DNA of 64,000 bases, taken from positions 113,525 to 177,524 of the forward strand of contig CAJUKX010000001.1 in NCBI GenBank assembly GCA_910586975.1, read 5' to 3'. The notes beneath the pieces are model-generated. The model searched no databases, was not told where the DNA came from, and saw only the letters and a program-made list of their open reading frames with translations. Source of the stretch: an uncultured Muribaculaceae bacterium (GTDB taxonomy: Bacteria; Bacteroidota; Bacteroidia; Bacteroidales; Muribaculaceae). Each line of letters starts with the position of its first letter. The first letter of the stretch is position 1. The position numbers and the translations under genes are program-made. This document shows positions 27,852-36,768 of this stretch, in pieces.

Positions 27852-29236
27852 TTCAGAAGCGGCGCTATCAATATTGCCGAAATCATCACGGGGGCTATGT
27901 AGCGTATGATAAAGAGTATGACTCCGGTAAGCAGCGATCGCACCGTACCGTTGTTTGTCAGTTCCTTATGCAGTAAACCTTTGGGCGCGAACCATCCTAA
28001 ATACACACAGATTGCTATTGAACCTACCGGCAGCAGTATGTTTGTTGCGAAATTGTCGAGGAAGTCGAAAATAGTCATTCCAAACAGCTTCACATCGCTC
28101 AATGAGCTGAACGACAGCGAGCATATCGAACTCAGCAGAAGCAGCGGTGTAAGGGTTAACACGCATGCCTTGGCTCGGCTGAGCTTGAAACGGTCGCTCA
28201 AAAATGCAATCGTAACTTCCATGATTGACACCGTAGACGTGAGGGCGGCCATGAAAAGCAATGCAAAGAAGAGTATCGACCACAGCCGTGTGCCGGGCAG
28301 GCAGGCAAATACCTCAGGCAGTGTCTGAAACACCAGTGTGGCGCCCACCAACGAGTGGTCTGTAAGCCCATACGTTGCCACTGCCGGAAATATCACGAAT
28401 CCCATAAGCACTGCCACCACCAGGCTCATCATTGCCACGATGACCGATGTAAATGTAAGGCGTGTATTGGCCGGATAATATGAGGCGTAAGTAATGAGCG
28501 TGCCCATGCCAAGACTCAATGAGAAGAATGTCTGACCCATGGCGTTGATCACGGTCATGGCGTTGATTTTGGAGAAATCCGGCTTCAGGAACCATTCAAG
28601 TCCGGCCGATGCGCCCGGCAGTGTAAGCGTGAGACAACACAACACTATCAATACCACAAAAAGCAGGGGCATAAGGATGTTTGAAAGCCTTTCGATGCCT
28701 TTCTGCACCCCACCTGTCAGCACGGCTATGTTGATCAGTATGACGAGCCATGTGAATATTATAGGCGGCCAAGGCGTGGAGATGTATTGATGCATCTTTT
28801 CTGCGAAAAATATATCGGCATTGGTAAAGTCACCGCCTGCGGCCACTTGCACCATTCCGTCATACAAGTCACCCGTCACAGAATTAAACAGGTACTCGAA
28901 TGTCCAGCCTGTCACCACCATATAGAAACAGCCTATGGTGTACGAAGCCAATATGCCCAATTCGCCAATTAGCCACCACTTGCCGCGCGGCGACAGCTTA
29001 TGGAACACGCCGAAGGCGTCGCTGCGGCCTGCTCGCCCGAGCGAAAACTCGGCAAGCATCACCGGCACACCTAACAGAAATACACAGGCTACATAAAGCA
29101 GCAGGAACGCGGCGCCACCATTGGCCTGAGCCTCAGCCGGAAAACGCCAAATATTGCCAAGGCCTACGGCAGATCCTACCGTGGCCACTACCAGTCCTAA
29201 CCTTGAGCTGAACTGTTTGTTATCGTTTGAAGACAT
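27848..29236 (-). CDS. sodium-dependent transporter of the neurotransmitter:sodium symporter (NSS/SNF) family
   Basis: Inner-membrane Na+-coupled importer, usually of amino acids. 462 residues and about 11-12 membrane segments. The first helix with SAVGLGNIWRFP and then NGGAAFLLLY is the family signature forming the Na+ and substrate sites. It lies 8 bases after miaB and overlaps the small gene at 27579, so the three form one transcript. The substrate cannot be read off. Confidence 0.93.
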   Translation of the reverse strand: MSSNDNKQFSSRLGLVVATVGSAVGLGNIWRFPAEAQANGGAAFLLLYVACVFLLGVPVMLAEFSLGRAGRSDAFGVFHKLSPRGKWWLIGELGILASYTIGCFYMVVTGWTFEYLFNSVTGDLYDGMVQVAAGGDFTNADIFFAEKMHQYISTPWPPIIFTWLVILINIAVLTGGVQKGIERLSNILMPLLFVVLIVLCCLTLTLPGASAGLEWFLKPDFSKINAMTVINAMGQTFFSLSLGMGTLITYASYYPANTRLTFTSVIVAMMSLVVAVLMGFVIFPAVATYGLTDHSLVGATLVFQTLPEVFACLPGTRLWSILFFALLFMAALTSTVSIMEVTIAFLSDRFKLSRAKACVLTLTPLLLLSSICSLSFSSLSDVKLFGMTIFDFLDNFATNILLPVGSIAICVYLGWFAPKGLLHKELTNNGTVRSLLTGVILFIIRYIAPVMISAILIAPLLK

Positions 29237-29244
29237 AGCCTTTG

Positions 29245-30615
29245 TTATGCCTCCTCACAGATCAATGTTGCAGAGGTGGCATCCTTTACCTTAACCCTTA
29301 CAGTCTGTCCCACGGAATGATTACCGCGTGGCAACACACATGCTTTGTTGCCCTCGGTGCGGCCCACGAGCTGATCGGTGCTGCGTTTTGAGAATCCCTC
29401 TACCAGCACATCAAACTCCTTGCCTATATCGTTGCGGTTTGACTGCAGCGACAGTTCATTCTGCAAGGCTATCATGCGGTTGAGTCGATCAATCTTCACA
29501 TCCTCGGGCACATTGTCGGGCATGGTGCGCGAGGCCAGTGTACCGGGGCGCTCTGAGTATTTGAACATGAATGCCGAGTCAAAGCCTACCTCGCGCATCA
29601 GTGCGAGAGTTTCCTCAAAATCGGCTTCGGTCTCATCGTGAAATCCGGTAAACATATCGGTGGTGATGGTGCAGTCGGGCATGGCCTTGCGGATGGCAGC
29701 CACGCGTTCAAGGTACCACTCGCGGGTATATTTGCGGTTCATGGCCTGCAGCACCTTGTTCGAGCCGCTCTGCACCGGCAGATGTATGTGTTTGCACAAA
29801 TTCTTGCGCGAGGCCATCACCTCGATCACGCGGTCGCTGAGGTCCTTGGGGTGCGAGGTGGTGAACCTCACACGCATATCGGGCACCAGGTCGGCCACTG
29901 CGGTGAGCAGACCGGCAAAGTCGGTGGGGTTGCCCTCGGTGTCGGTATAGCAATAAGAGTTGACATTCTGACCCAGCAGAGTCACCTCCTTGAAGCCCCT
30001 GTCGTGCAGGTCGGCCACCTCGCGCAGAATGCTCTGCAGCTCACGGCTGCGCTCGCGTCCACGGGTATAGGGCACTATGCAGTAAGAGCAGAAATTATTG
30101 CATCCGCGCATTATGCTCACAAATCCGCTCACACGGTTGGCACCAAGACGTTTGGGCACCACATCGCGGTAAGTCTCGGTTGTACTCAGTTCAACGTTTA
30201 TGGCCTTCTGTCCGGCTTCGGCGGCGGCAAATAGAGCGGGCAGGTCGAGATACGAGTCAGGCCCGGCCACCACATCCACGCCATGCTTCTCGATGAGAGT
30301 ATCGCGCACACGCTCGGCCATGCAGCCTATCACACCCACAATCAGCTTTTTACCGCTCTTCTTGCGGCGGAGCGATGCAAGATACTGAAGGCGCGACACT
30401 ATCTTCTGCTCGGCATTGTCGCGTATAGAGCAAGTATTTAACAAAATAGCATCGGCATCGGCAATATCCTCGGCGGTTTCGTAGCCGGCCATACCCAAGA
30501 TAGAGGCAACGACTTCAGAGTCGGCCACATTCATCTGGCATCCATAGGTCTCGATAAAGAGGCGGGAGGCCTTATCAACAGTATTTTCGCTGATTTTTAT
30601 ATTAGATTGAGACAT
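29245..30615 (-). CDS. miaB: tRNA-2-methylthio-N6-dimethylallyladenosine synthase
   Basis: Radical-SAM methylthiotransferase modifying A37 of tRNAs that read UNN codons. 456 residues from ATG 30615. The N-terminal UPF0004 domain has ETYGCQMNVADSE with further cysteines; the radical-SAM motif CNNFCSYCIVPYTRG gives the CxxxCxxC; a TRAM domain closes the protein. A longer frame to 30786 is rejected because it crosses the miaB promoter and overlaps the divergent gene. It heads a transcript with the NSS transporter. Confidence 0.96.
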   Translation of the reverse strand: MSQSNIKISENTVDKASRLFIETYGCQMNVADSEVVASILGMAGYETAEDIADADAILLNTCSIRDNAEQKIVSRLQYLASLRRKKSGKKLIVGVIGCMAERVRDTLIEKHGVDVVAGPDSYLDLPALFAAAEAGQKAINVELSTTETYRDVVPKRLGANRVSGFVSIMRGCNNFCSYCIVPYTRGRERSRELQSILREVADLHDRGFKEVTLLGQNVNSYCYTDTEGNPTDFAGLLTAVADLVPDMRVRFTTSHPKDLSDRVIEVMASRKNLCKHIHLPVQSGSNKVLQAMNRKYTREWYLERVAAIRKAMPDCTITTDMFTGFHDETEADFEETLALMREVGFDSAFMFKYSERPGTLASRTMPDNVPEDVKIDRLNRMIALQNELSLQSNRNDIGKEFDVLVEGFSKRSTDQLVGRTEGNKACVLPRGNHSVGQTVRVKVKDATSATLICEEA

Positions 30616-30628
30616 TTTCTGAAAATAA

Positions 30629-30670
30629 TTTGTGCTTTTGCACTTTAATATATAAATTTGTGCAAAATTA
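30629..30670. promoter_or_regulatory. overlapping divergent promoters for miaB (-) and the 30680 gene (+)
   Basis: On plus, TTTG (30629-30632), 20 bases, then TAAATTTG (30653-30660). On minus, TAATTTTG (plus 30663-30670). The two -7 boxes are 2 bases apart, so RNA polymerase can occupy only one at a time. Confidence 0.7.
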
Positions 30671-30679
30671 CGAAAAAAA

Positions 30680-31117
30680 GTGGACTTACGGGAAATATTA
30701 ACTGATTTTCTACCTTTATTGCTCATAGTGGCATTCGGGTTGTGGCCGGCTTTCAAAAAGAAATTGAAGAAAGAGTCGGAATCCATCGCGTCGGAAAAGC
30801 GCGATGAAGACCCCTTTGCTTTTTTCGATAATTTTCCTGATTTTCATCAACCTGACTTTCCCATACCTGCGCCTCCCGAGCCCGAACTGCCGCCGGTATT
30901 CACACAAAAACGTCAGACCAACAAAAACAAAACCGTATCACCCAATAAAAACAAAAAGAAAAAACAACCTCAACCCAAACTCCCCGACGAAGGTATAAGA
31001 GCCATACCTGTATCTGAAGCCATGAAGCCGATTGAAGACAAGCCCCGTGCCACCGGTGCCCGCCGAGAACTGCGCAAAGCTCTTGTACTGGGAGAAATAC
31101 TTAAACGTAAATATTAA
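30680..31117 (+). CDS. membrane-anchored charged protein, unknown function
   Basis: 145 residues from a GTG start; no ATG is available near the N-terminus, and the start lies about 13 nt after the predicted transcript start. One membrane segment (residues about 8-24, TDFLPLLLIVAFGLWPAF) is followed by a charged linker, a proline-rich acidic stretch (FPIPAPPEPELPP), a lysine/asparagine-rich stretch and a short basic helix with RRELRKALVLGEILKRKY. This composition suggests an anchored scaffold facing the cytoplasm. Not recognised as a named family with confidence. Confidence 0.65.
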   Translation: MDLREILTDFLPLLLIVAFGLWPAFKKKLKKESESIASEKRDEDPFAFFDNFPDFHQPDFPIPAPPEPELPPVFTQKRQTNKNKTVSPNKNKKKKQPQPKLPDEGIRAIPVSEAMKPIEDKPRATGARRELRKALVLGEILKRKY

Positions 31118-31154
31118 CTGAAAAACTGAAATTTAATCAACCATATCACTCAAG

Positions 31155-32648
31155 ATGGCATACAACTTTATCTCAGCTCAAGAAGCTGCTGAAATGATCA
31201 AGAACGGCGATACCATCGGTATGTCCGGCTTCACCGCTCCCGGCGCGCCCAAGTTAATATCAGAAGAAATCGCACGTAAGGCAGAGAGAGAACATGCCGA
31301 AGGTCGTCCCTTCAAGATCAACGTCTTCACCGGCGCATCTACCTCCGACCACCTCGACGGCGTTCTGGCTCGTGCCAACGCTATCAACATGCGTGCGCCC
31401 TATCAGAATCTTCCTGACCTGCGCAAACGTATCAACGCTCACGATGTCCACTACTTCGACCGTCATCTTTCTGAAATGGCTCAGGAATGCCGCTACGGTT
31501 TCTACGGCAAATTTGACTACGCCATTATCGAAGCTGCCGACATCACCCCCGAGGGCGACATCATACTCGGTTGCGGCGTGGGCAACGTGGCTACATACGC
31601 CCACATGGCCGACAAGATTTTCATCGAACTCAACGCCAAGCTGCCCCACTCGCTCCTTGGCATGCACGACATATACACCCCCGCCGATCCACCTTACCGC
31701 AAGGAAATCGCCATTTTCAAGCCCAGCGACCGCATCGGCTCGCCCGTGCTCAAGGTTGACCCCGCCAAGGTGGTAGGAATCGTCAGAACCGACTCTTACG
31801 ACTGCGTGAAACCCTTCACCGAACCCGACGAACTTTCAAAGAAAATCGGATCGAATGTAGTTCGCTTCCTTATCGAAGAATATCACCGCGGCGGCATTCC
31901 CAAGGAATTCCTGCCCCTGCAGAGCGGTGTGGGCAACGTTGCCAACGCCGTGCTCTACGACCTGGGCGAAAGCACCGTGCTGCCCAAGTTCCAGATGTAC
32001 ACCGAGGTTATCCAGGATGCCGTGTTCGAGCTGCTCAAAAAGGGCAAATGCACATTCGCATCTACCTGCTCGATGACTTTCTCCGACAAGGTCGAGGAAG
32101 AACTCTTTGCCAACATCGACTACTTCCACGACAAGATCGTGATGCGTCCGGCCGAAATCTCAAACAACCCCGAGGTTATCCGCCGCCTTGGTGTAATAGC
32201 AATGAACACCGCCCTCGAGGCCGACATCTTCGGCGCCGTCAACTCTACCCACGTGCTCGGCACAAAGATGATGAACGGTATCGGCGGCTCGGGCGACTTC
32301 ACCCGCAACGCCTACATCTCCATCTTCTCTTGCCCCTCTACCACCAAGGGCGGCATGATCTCAAACATCGTGCCCATGGTAGCCCACGCCGACCACTCAG
32401 AGCACTCGGTTGACATCCTTGTTACCGACCAGGGTATAGCCGACCTGCGCCACCTCGACCCCCTGCAGCGCGCATACGAGATCATCAACAACTGCGCTCA
32501 TCCCGACTACCGTCCCCTGCTGCTCGACTACCTCAAGCTCGGCAAGGGCGGCCAGACACCCCACTCGCTCCAGGCTGCATTCGCATTCCACGTAGCCTTC
32601 AACGAAACCGGCGACATGCGCAATGCCGATTTCTCTAAATTCTGCTGA
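31155..32648 (+). CDS. acetyl-CoA hydrolase/transferase family protein (succinyl-CoA:acetate CoA-transferase type)
   Basis: Moves CoA between short-chain acids; in Bacteroidales this serves succinate, propionate and acetate fermentation. 497 residues, like the class I family (AarC 505). The opening AQEAAEMIKNGDTIGMSGF, the TEVIQD segment with E284 as the best candidate for the catalytic glutamate, and GIGGSGDFTRNAYIS near the C-terminus are family marks. It stands alone, ended by a good terminator. Which CoA donor and acceptor it prefers is not visible. Confidence 0.92.
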   Translation: MAYNFISAQEAAEMIKNGDTIGMSGFTAPGAPKLISEEIARKAEREHAEGRPFKINVFTGASTSDHLDGVLARANAINMRAPYQNLPDLRKRINAHDVHYFDRHLSEMAQECRYGFYGKFDYAIIEAADITPEGDIILGCGVGNVATYAHMADKIFIELNAKLPHSLLGMHDIYTPADPPYRKEIAIFKPSDRIGSPVLKVDPAKVVGIVRTDSYDCVKPFTEPDELSKKIGSNVVRFLIEEYHRGGIPKEFLPLQSGVGNVANAVLYDLGESTVLPKFQMYTEVIQDAVFELLKKGKCTFASTCSMTFSDKVEEELFANIDYFHDKIVMRPAEISNNPEVIRRLGVIAMNTALEADIFGAVNSTHVLGTKMMNGIGGSGDFTRNAYISIFSCPSTTKGGMISNIVPMVAHADHSEHSVDILVTDQGIADLRHLDPLQRAYEIINNCAHPDYRPLLLDYLKLGKGGQTPHSLQAAFAFHVAFNETGDMRNADFSKFC

Positions 32649-32671
32649 TAAACAATTAAATACCTCAATAT

Positions 32672-32704
32672 AAAAAGCCCGGTTTTAGCCGGGCTTTTTC
32701 TGTA
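32672..32704. terminator. bidirectional Rho-independent terminator
   Basis: An 11-bp stem AAAAAGCCCGG / CCGGGCTTTTT with a 6-base loop between the CoA transferase and the convergent DUF4831 gene. A-run and T-run flank it symmetrically. Confidence 0.9.
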
Positions 32705-32718
32705 TCTGATTATTTAAC

Positions 32719-33816
32719 CTATTCGCGGTCGGCGGGGCCAAGCAGCAGTATGCCGCCGGTGGCGGGGTCGAGTCGCAACTGCGACGGTGCTTTCTTGTCG
32801 GTGAACAGACCGGGGTCAAGACCGAAGGTAACACCGAGCTGTGCCAGGGTGACGCCGGCCGATGCTATTTCCTTGCCTTCATAGTTTATGACTACCTTGG
32901 CTGTACCGGGAATCTGATATGCAAATCCGCCCTTGGGGAAACGCTTGGTCTCTCCTTTGTCGTTCACAGGCAGTTTGCCGGCCTCAATCACCTCTACATC
33001 CACTGTCAAAGGCTCACCGGCGAGATTGTCGGCATCTATCACACCCTCAAAAGGCGATATACGTGCGATTACCTTGCCGTCGAGCCCCGTAGAATCGGGC
33101 ACTATGGTGATGGTACGTACTGTGGTCCAAGTCTGTTCAGTGCCGGCAAACATAGCGGTGAGGGCTTCTTCCTGTCGTGCCAGATTGTCGAGCACCAGCT
33201 TCATGGCCTGTCCGTCGGCCGGGGGATTGTCGGCCTGACCCGAAAGCAGCTCCGAGCGCATGTCGCGCAGCTCGAAGATACGGTCGGCGGCGAGCTTGGC
33301 TCTTTTGGATATAGACGACGAGCTTATCATCTCCTGAGTCATGGCCTGACGGGCAAATTCAGTTTCAAGAATCGAGGGCTGCATGGCCTGAGCTGCGGGC
33401 AGCTCGGGATTTTTCGATTCCTCTACGGTTTCAGTATTTACGGCCAAGGGGATGTCGTTTCCATCGAGAATCACAAAAGGTGTCGAACCCGATTTGAACT
33501 GTACCAGCCAGCGGTTGTCGGGATTGGCCACACCGCGTGTGTTTATGTTCACCGAGCCTATCTCAACGGTAGTCGATGGTTTGGTTATTGCATCGTTTAT
33601 GGCCAGATGACGGCGGGCATAGTTGTAGAATTCGCCGGGCACGCGCTTGGTGTGTACCGTCTGTATTGTAATTTCCACAGCAGTATTGGGTAATGAATAC
33701 ACCAAGCCGTATTCATTAGCTTTGGAAGCTGTGAACTTCTGAGTATTTTGCCCCATGGCGGTGAAGCCTACAGTCGTCATTGAGGCGATGACAAGAGCGA
33801 GACCAATATTTTTCAT
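32719..33816 (-). CDS. DUF4831 family exported protein
   Basis: 365 residues with a signal peptide (ENIGLALVIASM-like start, then VGFTAMGQ). The segments VYSLPNTAVEITIQT, YARRHLAIND and a mid-protein alpha-helical stretch with RAKLAADRIFELRDMRSELL match the Bacteroidales DUF4831 family, whose role is unknown. The start lies 11 bases after the nnrDE stop, so the two are co-transcribed. A periplasmic location is likely. Confidence 0.85.
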   Translation of the reverse strand: MKNIGLALVIASMTTVGFTAMGQNTQKFTASKANEYGLVYSLPNTAVEITIQTVHTKRVPGEFYNYARRHLAINDAITKPSTTVEIGSVNINTRGVANPDNRWLVQFKSGSTPFVILDGNDIPLAVNTETVEESKNPELPAAQAMQPSILETEFARQAMTQEMISSSSISKRAKLAADRIFELRDMRSELLSGQADNPPADGQAMKLVLDNLARQEEALTAMFAGTEQTWTTVRTITIVPDSTGLDGKVIARISPFEGVIDADNLAGEPLTVDVEVIEAGKLPVNDKGETKRFPKGGFAYQIPGTAKVVINYEGKEIASAGVTLAQLGVTFGLDPGLFTDKKAPSQLRLDPATGGILLLGPADRE

Positions 33817-33827
33817 ATATTATTTAA

Positions 33828-35363
33828 CTAATCATTAATAAACAAGCGCTTGAACGCAGCCCCTATGCAGTCGGCAACGTCGGTGGCGGTGACGCTGTAT
33901 ACGCCAAGTTTTTCGGCCGCTATTTCTCCGGCAAGGCCGTGGATATACGGGCCCACGATAGCTGCAAACTCGGTGCGCATGCCCTGGGCGAGCAGGGCTG
34001 CTATAAGCCCGGTGAGTACGTCGCCGCTACCGCCTGTGGCCAGCGCCGGGCTGCCTGTGGGATTGAAGTATACCTTGCCGTCGGGACGCACGATGGCGGT
34101 GAATCGTCCCTTAAGTATTATGATGATATGGCGCTGATGTGCCACTTCTATAGCCTTGAGCAAGCGGGCGTATGACGAGGGCTGACGGCCGAAGAGTCGG
34201 TCGAACTCGCCGGCATGCGGTGTGAGTATGCTCATCACCGGCACGTGGTCGAGCATGGCCGGGCGTATCGACATGCAGTTGAGCGCATCGGCGTCGAGCA
34301 CCAGCGGGCGCGAGTTGGCATTGGCAATCCTGAGAAAAGAGTGCAGGGCTTCGATAGTGGCGTCGGCTGTGCCTATGCCCGGACCTATTGCCACGGCCTT
34401 GTAATCGCGTGTAAGTTCAATCTCGCTGATAGCCAGGTCGCCGCGGTCGCATTCAAACATAGCGCAGGGCACCGAGGTCTGCATCACATAGAATCCGCAA
34501 CGTGGCGCATGTACTGTAACCTTGCCGGCTCCACCTCTCAGTGCGCCCATGGCACATAGCTGTGCGGCCCCGAGCATACCGTAGCTGCCGGCAAATATCA
34601 TGGCATTGCCACAGTCGGCCTTGGATGCAAACGGGTCGCGCGGCTGCACCAGCTGGCGTATATCGCTTTTCTCAATGAGGCGGTATCGCCACGGAGCGCG
34701 TTCGAGTGCCGTGGAGCTGTAGTCAACCGGTACAACCTTCCACTTGCCCAGCAGCTCAGAGTTTTCTTTCATGAAAAATGCCACGCGCGGCATGCCGATG
34801 GCCAGAGTTATGGAGGCGTGGATGATGTTGCGGTTGATAAGGCCGTCGACCGAGTCGACGAGCAGCCCCGAGGGCACATCAATCGACACCACACGAGGCT
34901 TCATCTCGTTTATGTAGCGCACGATGCTCTGATAACCGCCCGATAGCGGTGTGGTGCGTTCGGTGCCGAATATACCGTCAATCACGGTAACGTCGCCTAT
35001 AAGGTCGGGCATTGAGAACTGCAGGCCGGTAACCTCGGTGAGAGCGTCGTCGCCATACTCCTCGCGCATGCGGTCGCGGGCGGCCACACACTCGGCAGTG
35101 GCGCGGTTGCCGTTGATGTTAAACAGATAAATTTCGGTATGGAAACCCTGAATGGCAAGGTGTCGCGCTGTAGCCAAAGCATAAGCGCCGTTGAGGTCGG
35201 GGCCGGCAAACACCACCAGACGGTGGCCCGGCACGAGCGATGATATTATTTCAATAGCCAGCGATTCACCCACAAGTTCTATGAACTGACGGGCTGTGAT
35301 ACCCTGTTCCTTGAGCGTGAATCTGCGTATAGCTTCAATTTCTTCAGATGAGAATATTTTCAT
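33828..35363 (-). CDS. nnrDE: bifunctional NAD(P)H-hydrate epimerase / ADP-dependent dehydratase
   Basis: Repairs hydrated NADH and NADPH. 511 residues with two fused domains: YjeF_N epimerase (residues 1 to about 215, with FAGPDLNGAYALATARHLA and SIDVPSGL) and a ribokinase-like dehydratase (about 230 to the end, with PHAGEFDRLFG, ILKGRFTAIV and SPALATGGSGDVLTGLIAAL). The length matches E. coli Nnr (515). Preceded by its own promoter at 35421; DUF4831 follows. Confidence 0.95.
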   Translation of the reverse strand: MKIFSSEEIEAIRRFTLKEQGITARQFIELVGESLAIEIISSLVPGHRLVVFAGPDLNGAYALATARHLAIQGFHTEIYLFNINGNRATAECVAARDRMREEYGDDALTEVTGLQFSMPDLIGDVTVIDGIFGTERTTPLSGGYQSIVRYINEMKPRVVSIDVPSGLLVDSVDGLINRNIIHASITLAIGMPRVAFFMKENSELLGKWKVVPVDYSSTALERAPWRYRLIEKSDIRQLVQPRDPFASKADCGNAMIFAGSYGMLGAAQLCAMGALRGGAGKVTVHAPRCGFYVMQTSVPCAMFECDRGDLAISEIELTRDYKAVAIGPGIGTADATIEALHSFLRIANANSRPLVLDADALNCMSIRPAMLDHVPVMSILTPHAGEFDRLFGRQPSSYARLLKAIEVAHQRHIIIILKGRFTAIVRPDGKVYFNPTGSPALATGGSGDVLTGLIAALLAQGMRTEFAAIVGPYIHGLAGEIAAEKLGVYSVTATDVADCIGAAFKRLFIND

Positions 35364-35420
35364 TGCCGATAATTATAAAGCAAATGTCCTTATAAGATAT
35401 TGTAACATAATCTTAAACTG

Positions 35421-35428
35421 CAAAGTTA
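35421..35428 (-). promoter_or_regulatory. promoter (-7 box) of nnrDE
   Basis: TAACTTTG on the minus strand, about 58 bases before ATG at 35363; predicted leader about 50 nt. Confidence 0.65.
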
Positions 35429-35584
35429 GCATTTTTCCTCCAAATATAGCGAGTTATTGAGTGTAAAAAGCTCTACAATGTTAGTAAATGTGAAAATATA
35501 TTTTCAAAAATCCCACGTTTGTTAATCTGTGTTAATTACAAGCACTTTTTCTTGCATTTACTATGTTGTATAACATAAAAGCAT

Positions 35585-35661
35585 TAACTTTGCATCAGTT
35601 TTTCATGGTATTAGATTTAAGGTAAGAAGATTATTCGTCGTGATGACGGATAATTTTTTTT
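35585..35661 (+). ncRNA. candidate small RNA with own promoter and terminator
   Basis: TAACTTTG (35585-35592) is followed about 38 bases later by a 10-bp hairpin (35630-35639 / 35645-35654) and eight T. The transcript would run from about 35598 to 35661, about 60 nt, and end before the ruvX promoter. It contains a 6-codon frame ATG-TAA at 35605-35625 (MVLDLR). It could be a small RNA or a leader-peptide unit. No homology is known to me. Confidence 0.5.
35630..35661 (+). terminator. Rho-independent terminator upstream of ruvX
   Basis: ATTATTCGTC pairs with GACGGATAAT (one G-T pair) across a 5-base loop, followed by eight T. Confidence 0.8.
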
Positions 35662-35702
35662 GTTTTTACACTTCAGGGGCTGATTAAGCAGAAAAATCTT
35701 TG

Positions 35703-35710
35703 TAACTTTG
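35703..35710 (+). promoter_or_regulatory. promoter (-7 box) of ruvX
   Basis: TAACTTTG ends 9 bases before ATG at 35720, so the message would start within a few bases of the start codon and be nearly leaderless. This excludes the in-frame TTG at 35708. Confidence 0.7.
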
Positions 35711-35719
35711 CATATTATT

Positions 35720-36139
35720 ATGGGACGATTACTTTCTATAGACTTCGGGCGAAAACGTTGCGGCATAGCCGTAACCGACCCCCTGCGCATAGTTGCCAAC
35801 GGGCTCACCACAGTGCCTACGTCTACACTCATCGACTTTGTAAAGCAATATATAGCCACCGAGGGCGTCGACCGCATAATAGTAGGACTCCCCACCACTA
35901 TGCGCGGCGAGCCGTCTGAGTCGATGCGCTACCTCACTCCGGTCATCAACCGCCTTAAAAAAGAAATAGCGCCCATAGAGGTCACATTTTTCGACGAGCG
36001 TTTTACCTCGGCCATAGCCCACCGCGCCATGATAGACGGCGGAATGAAAAAGATGGACCGCCGCGACAAGGCAATCGTTGACGAAATCTCGGCCACGATA
36101 CTCTTGAACGACTTCCTGCAAAGCCGTTTCAATATCTGA
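35720..36139 (+). CDS. ruvX: YqgF/RuvX-family putative Holliday junction resolvase
   Basis: RNase H-fold nuclease family acting in pre-16S rRNA end processing and proposed in junction resolution. 139 residues, normal length. The acidic residues are in LLSIDFGRKRCGIAVTD, FFDERFTSA and IVDEISATILLNDFL; VGLPTTMRGE is the usual glycine turn. It starts a run with def and ettA, 26 bases before def. Confidence 0.93.
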   Translation: MGRLLSIDFGRKRCGIAVTDPLRIVANGLTTVPTSTLIDFVKQYIATEGVDRIIVGLPTTMRGEPSESMRYLTPVINRLKKEIAPIEVTFFDERFTSAIAHRAMIDGGMKKMDRRDKAIVDEISATILLNDFLQSRFNI

Positions 36140-36165
36140 TAAATCAAAATACTTCAAAATATATA

Positions 36166-36729
36166 ATGAAACTGCCTATTTATCTTTACGGACATCCCGT
36201 ACTTAGAAAAATATCTCAGGACATCACTCCCGAATACCCCGGTCTTAAGGAGCTGTTGGAAAATATGTATGAAACGATGTACTCATCTGACGGCGTAGGA
36301 CTCGCCGCGCCCCAGATAGGTCGCAACGACCGCATCGTGGTCATAGACGCATCGCCGCTGGCCGAGGCTTTCCCGGAGCTTGAGGGTGTTAAGCTCACCC
36401 TTATCAACCCTCGCCTCGAAGTGCTCGACGGCCAGGAAGAAACTCGCGGCGAAGGCTGCCTGAGCCTGCCCGGACTGTCGGAAAACGTAAAGAGAGTGGA
36501 GCACATACGCCTTACATGGGTCGACGAGAATTTCCAGCCCCACGACGAGGAATTCTCAGGATTCCTGGCGCGTATTATCCAACATGAGTACGACCACCTC
36601 GAAGGCAAGGTTTACATCGACCACATATCGCCGATACGCAAACAGCTCATCCGTGCCAAGCTCAACAACATCGTAACAGGGAAAATCAGATGCGACTATC
36701 CCGTGCGCTACGCACCTCGCAAAAAGTAA
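36166..36729 (+). CDS. def: peptide deformylase
   Basis: Iron/zinc enzyme removing the formyl group from new protein N-termini. 187 residues with all three motifs: GVGLAAPQIG, EGCLSLPG and QHEYDHLEG, giving the Cys and two His metal ligands and the catalytic Glu. It lies between ruvX and ettA in one probable transcript, a common Bacteroidales order. Confidence 0.97.
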   Translation: MKLPIYLYGHPVLRKISQDITPEYPGLKELLENMYETMYSSDGVGLAAPQIGRNDRIVVIDASPLAEAFPELEGVKLTLINPRLEVLDGQEETRGEGCLSLPGLSENVKRVEHIRLTWVDENFQPHDEEFSGFLARIIQHEYDHLEGKVYIDHISPIRKQLIRAKLNNIVTGKIRCDYPVRYAPRKK

Positions 36730-36768
36730 CAGCGATTACTCTTGTTAACAATTAATCAACCACTAATT

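Larger units (their letters stand above)
35364..35719. other. intergenic control region between nnrDE and ruvX
   Basis: 356 bases with three promoters: one for nnrDE (minus), one driving a possible small RNA ended at 35661, and one for ruvX. The remainder is AT-rich with no recognisable gene. Confidence 0.6.

Noticed and set aside
30616..30786. N-terminal extension of MiaB by 57 codons
   Set aside because: The extension crosses two promoters and overlaps the divergent gene; conserved sequence begins after ATG 30615.
32719..35363. Long plus-strand frames opposite nnrDE and DUF4831
   Set aside because: They mirror the codon pattern of the minus-strand genes and lack start signals or domains.
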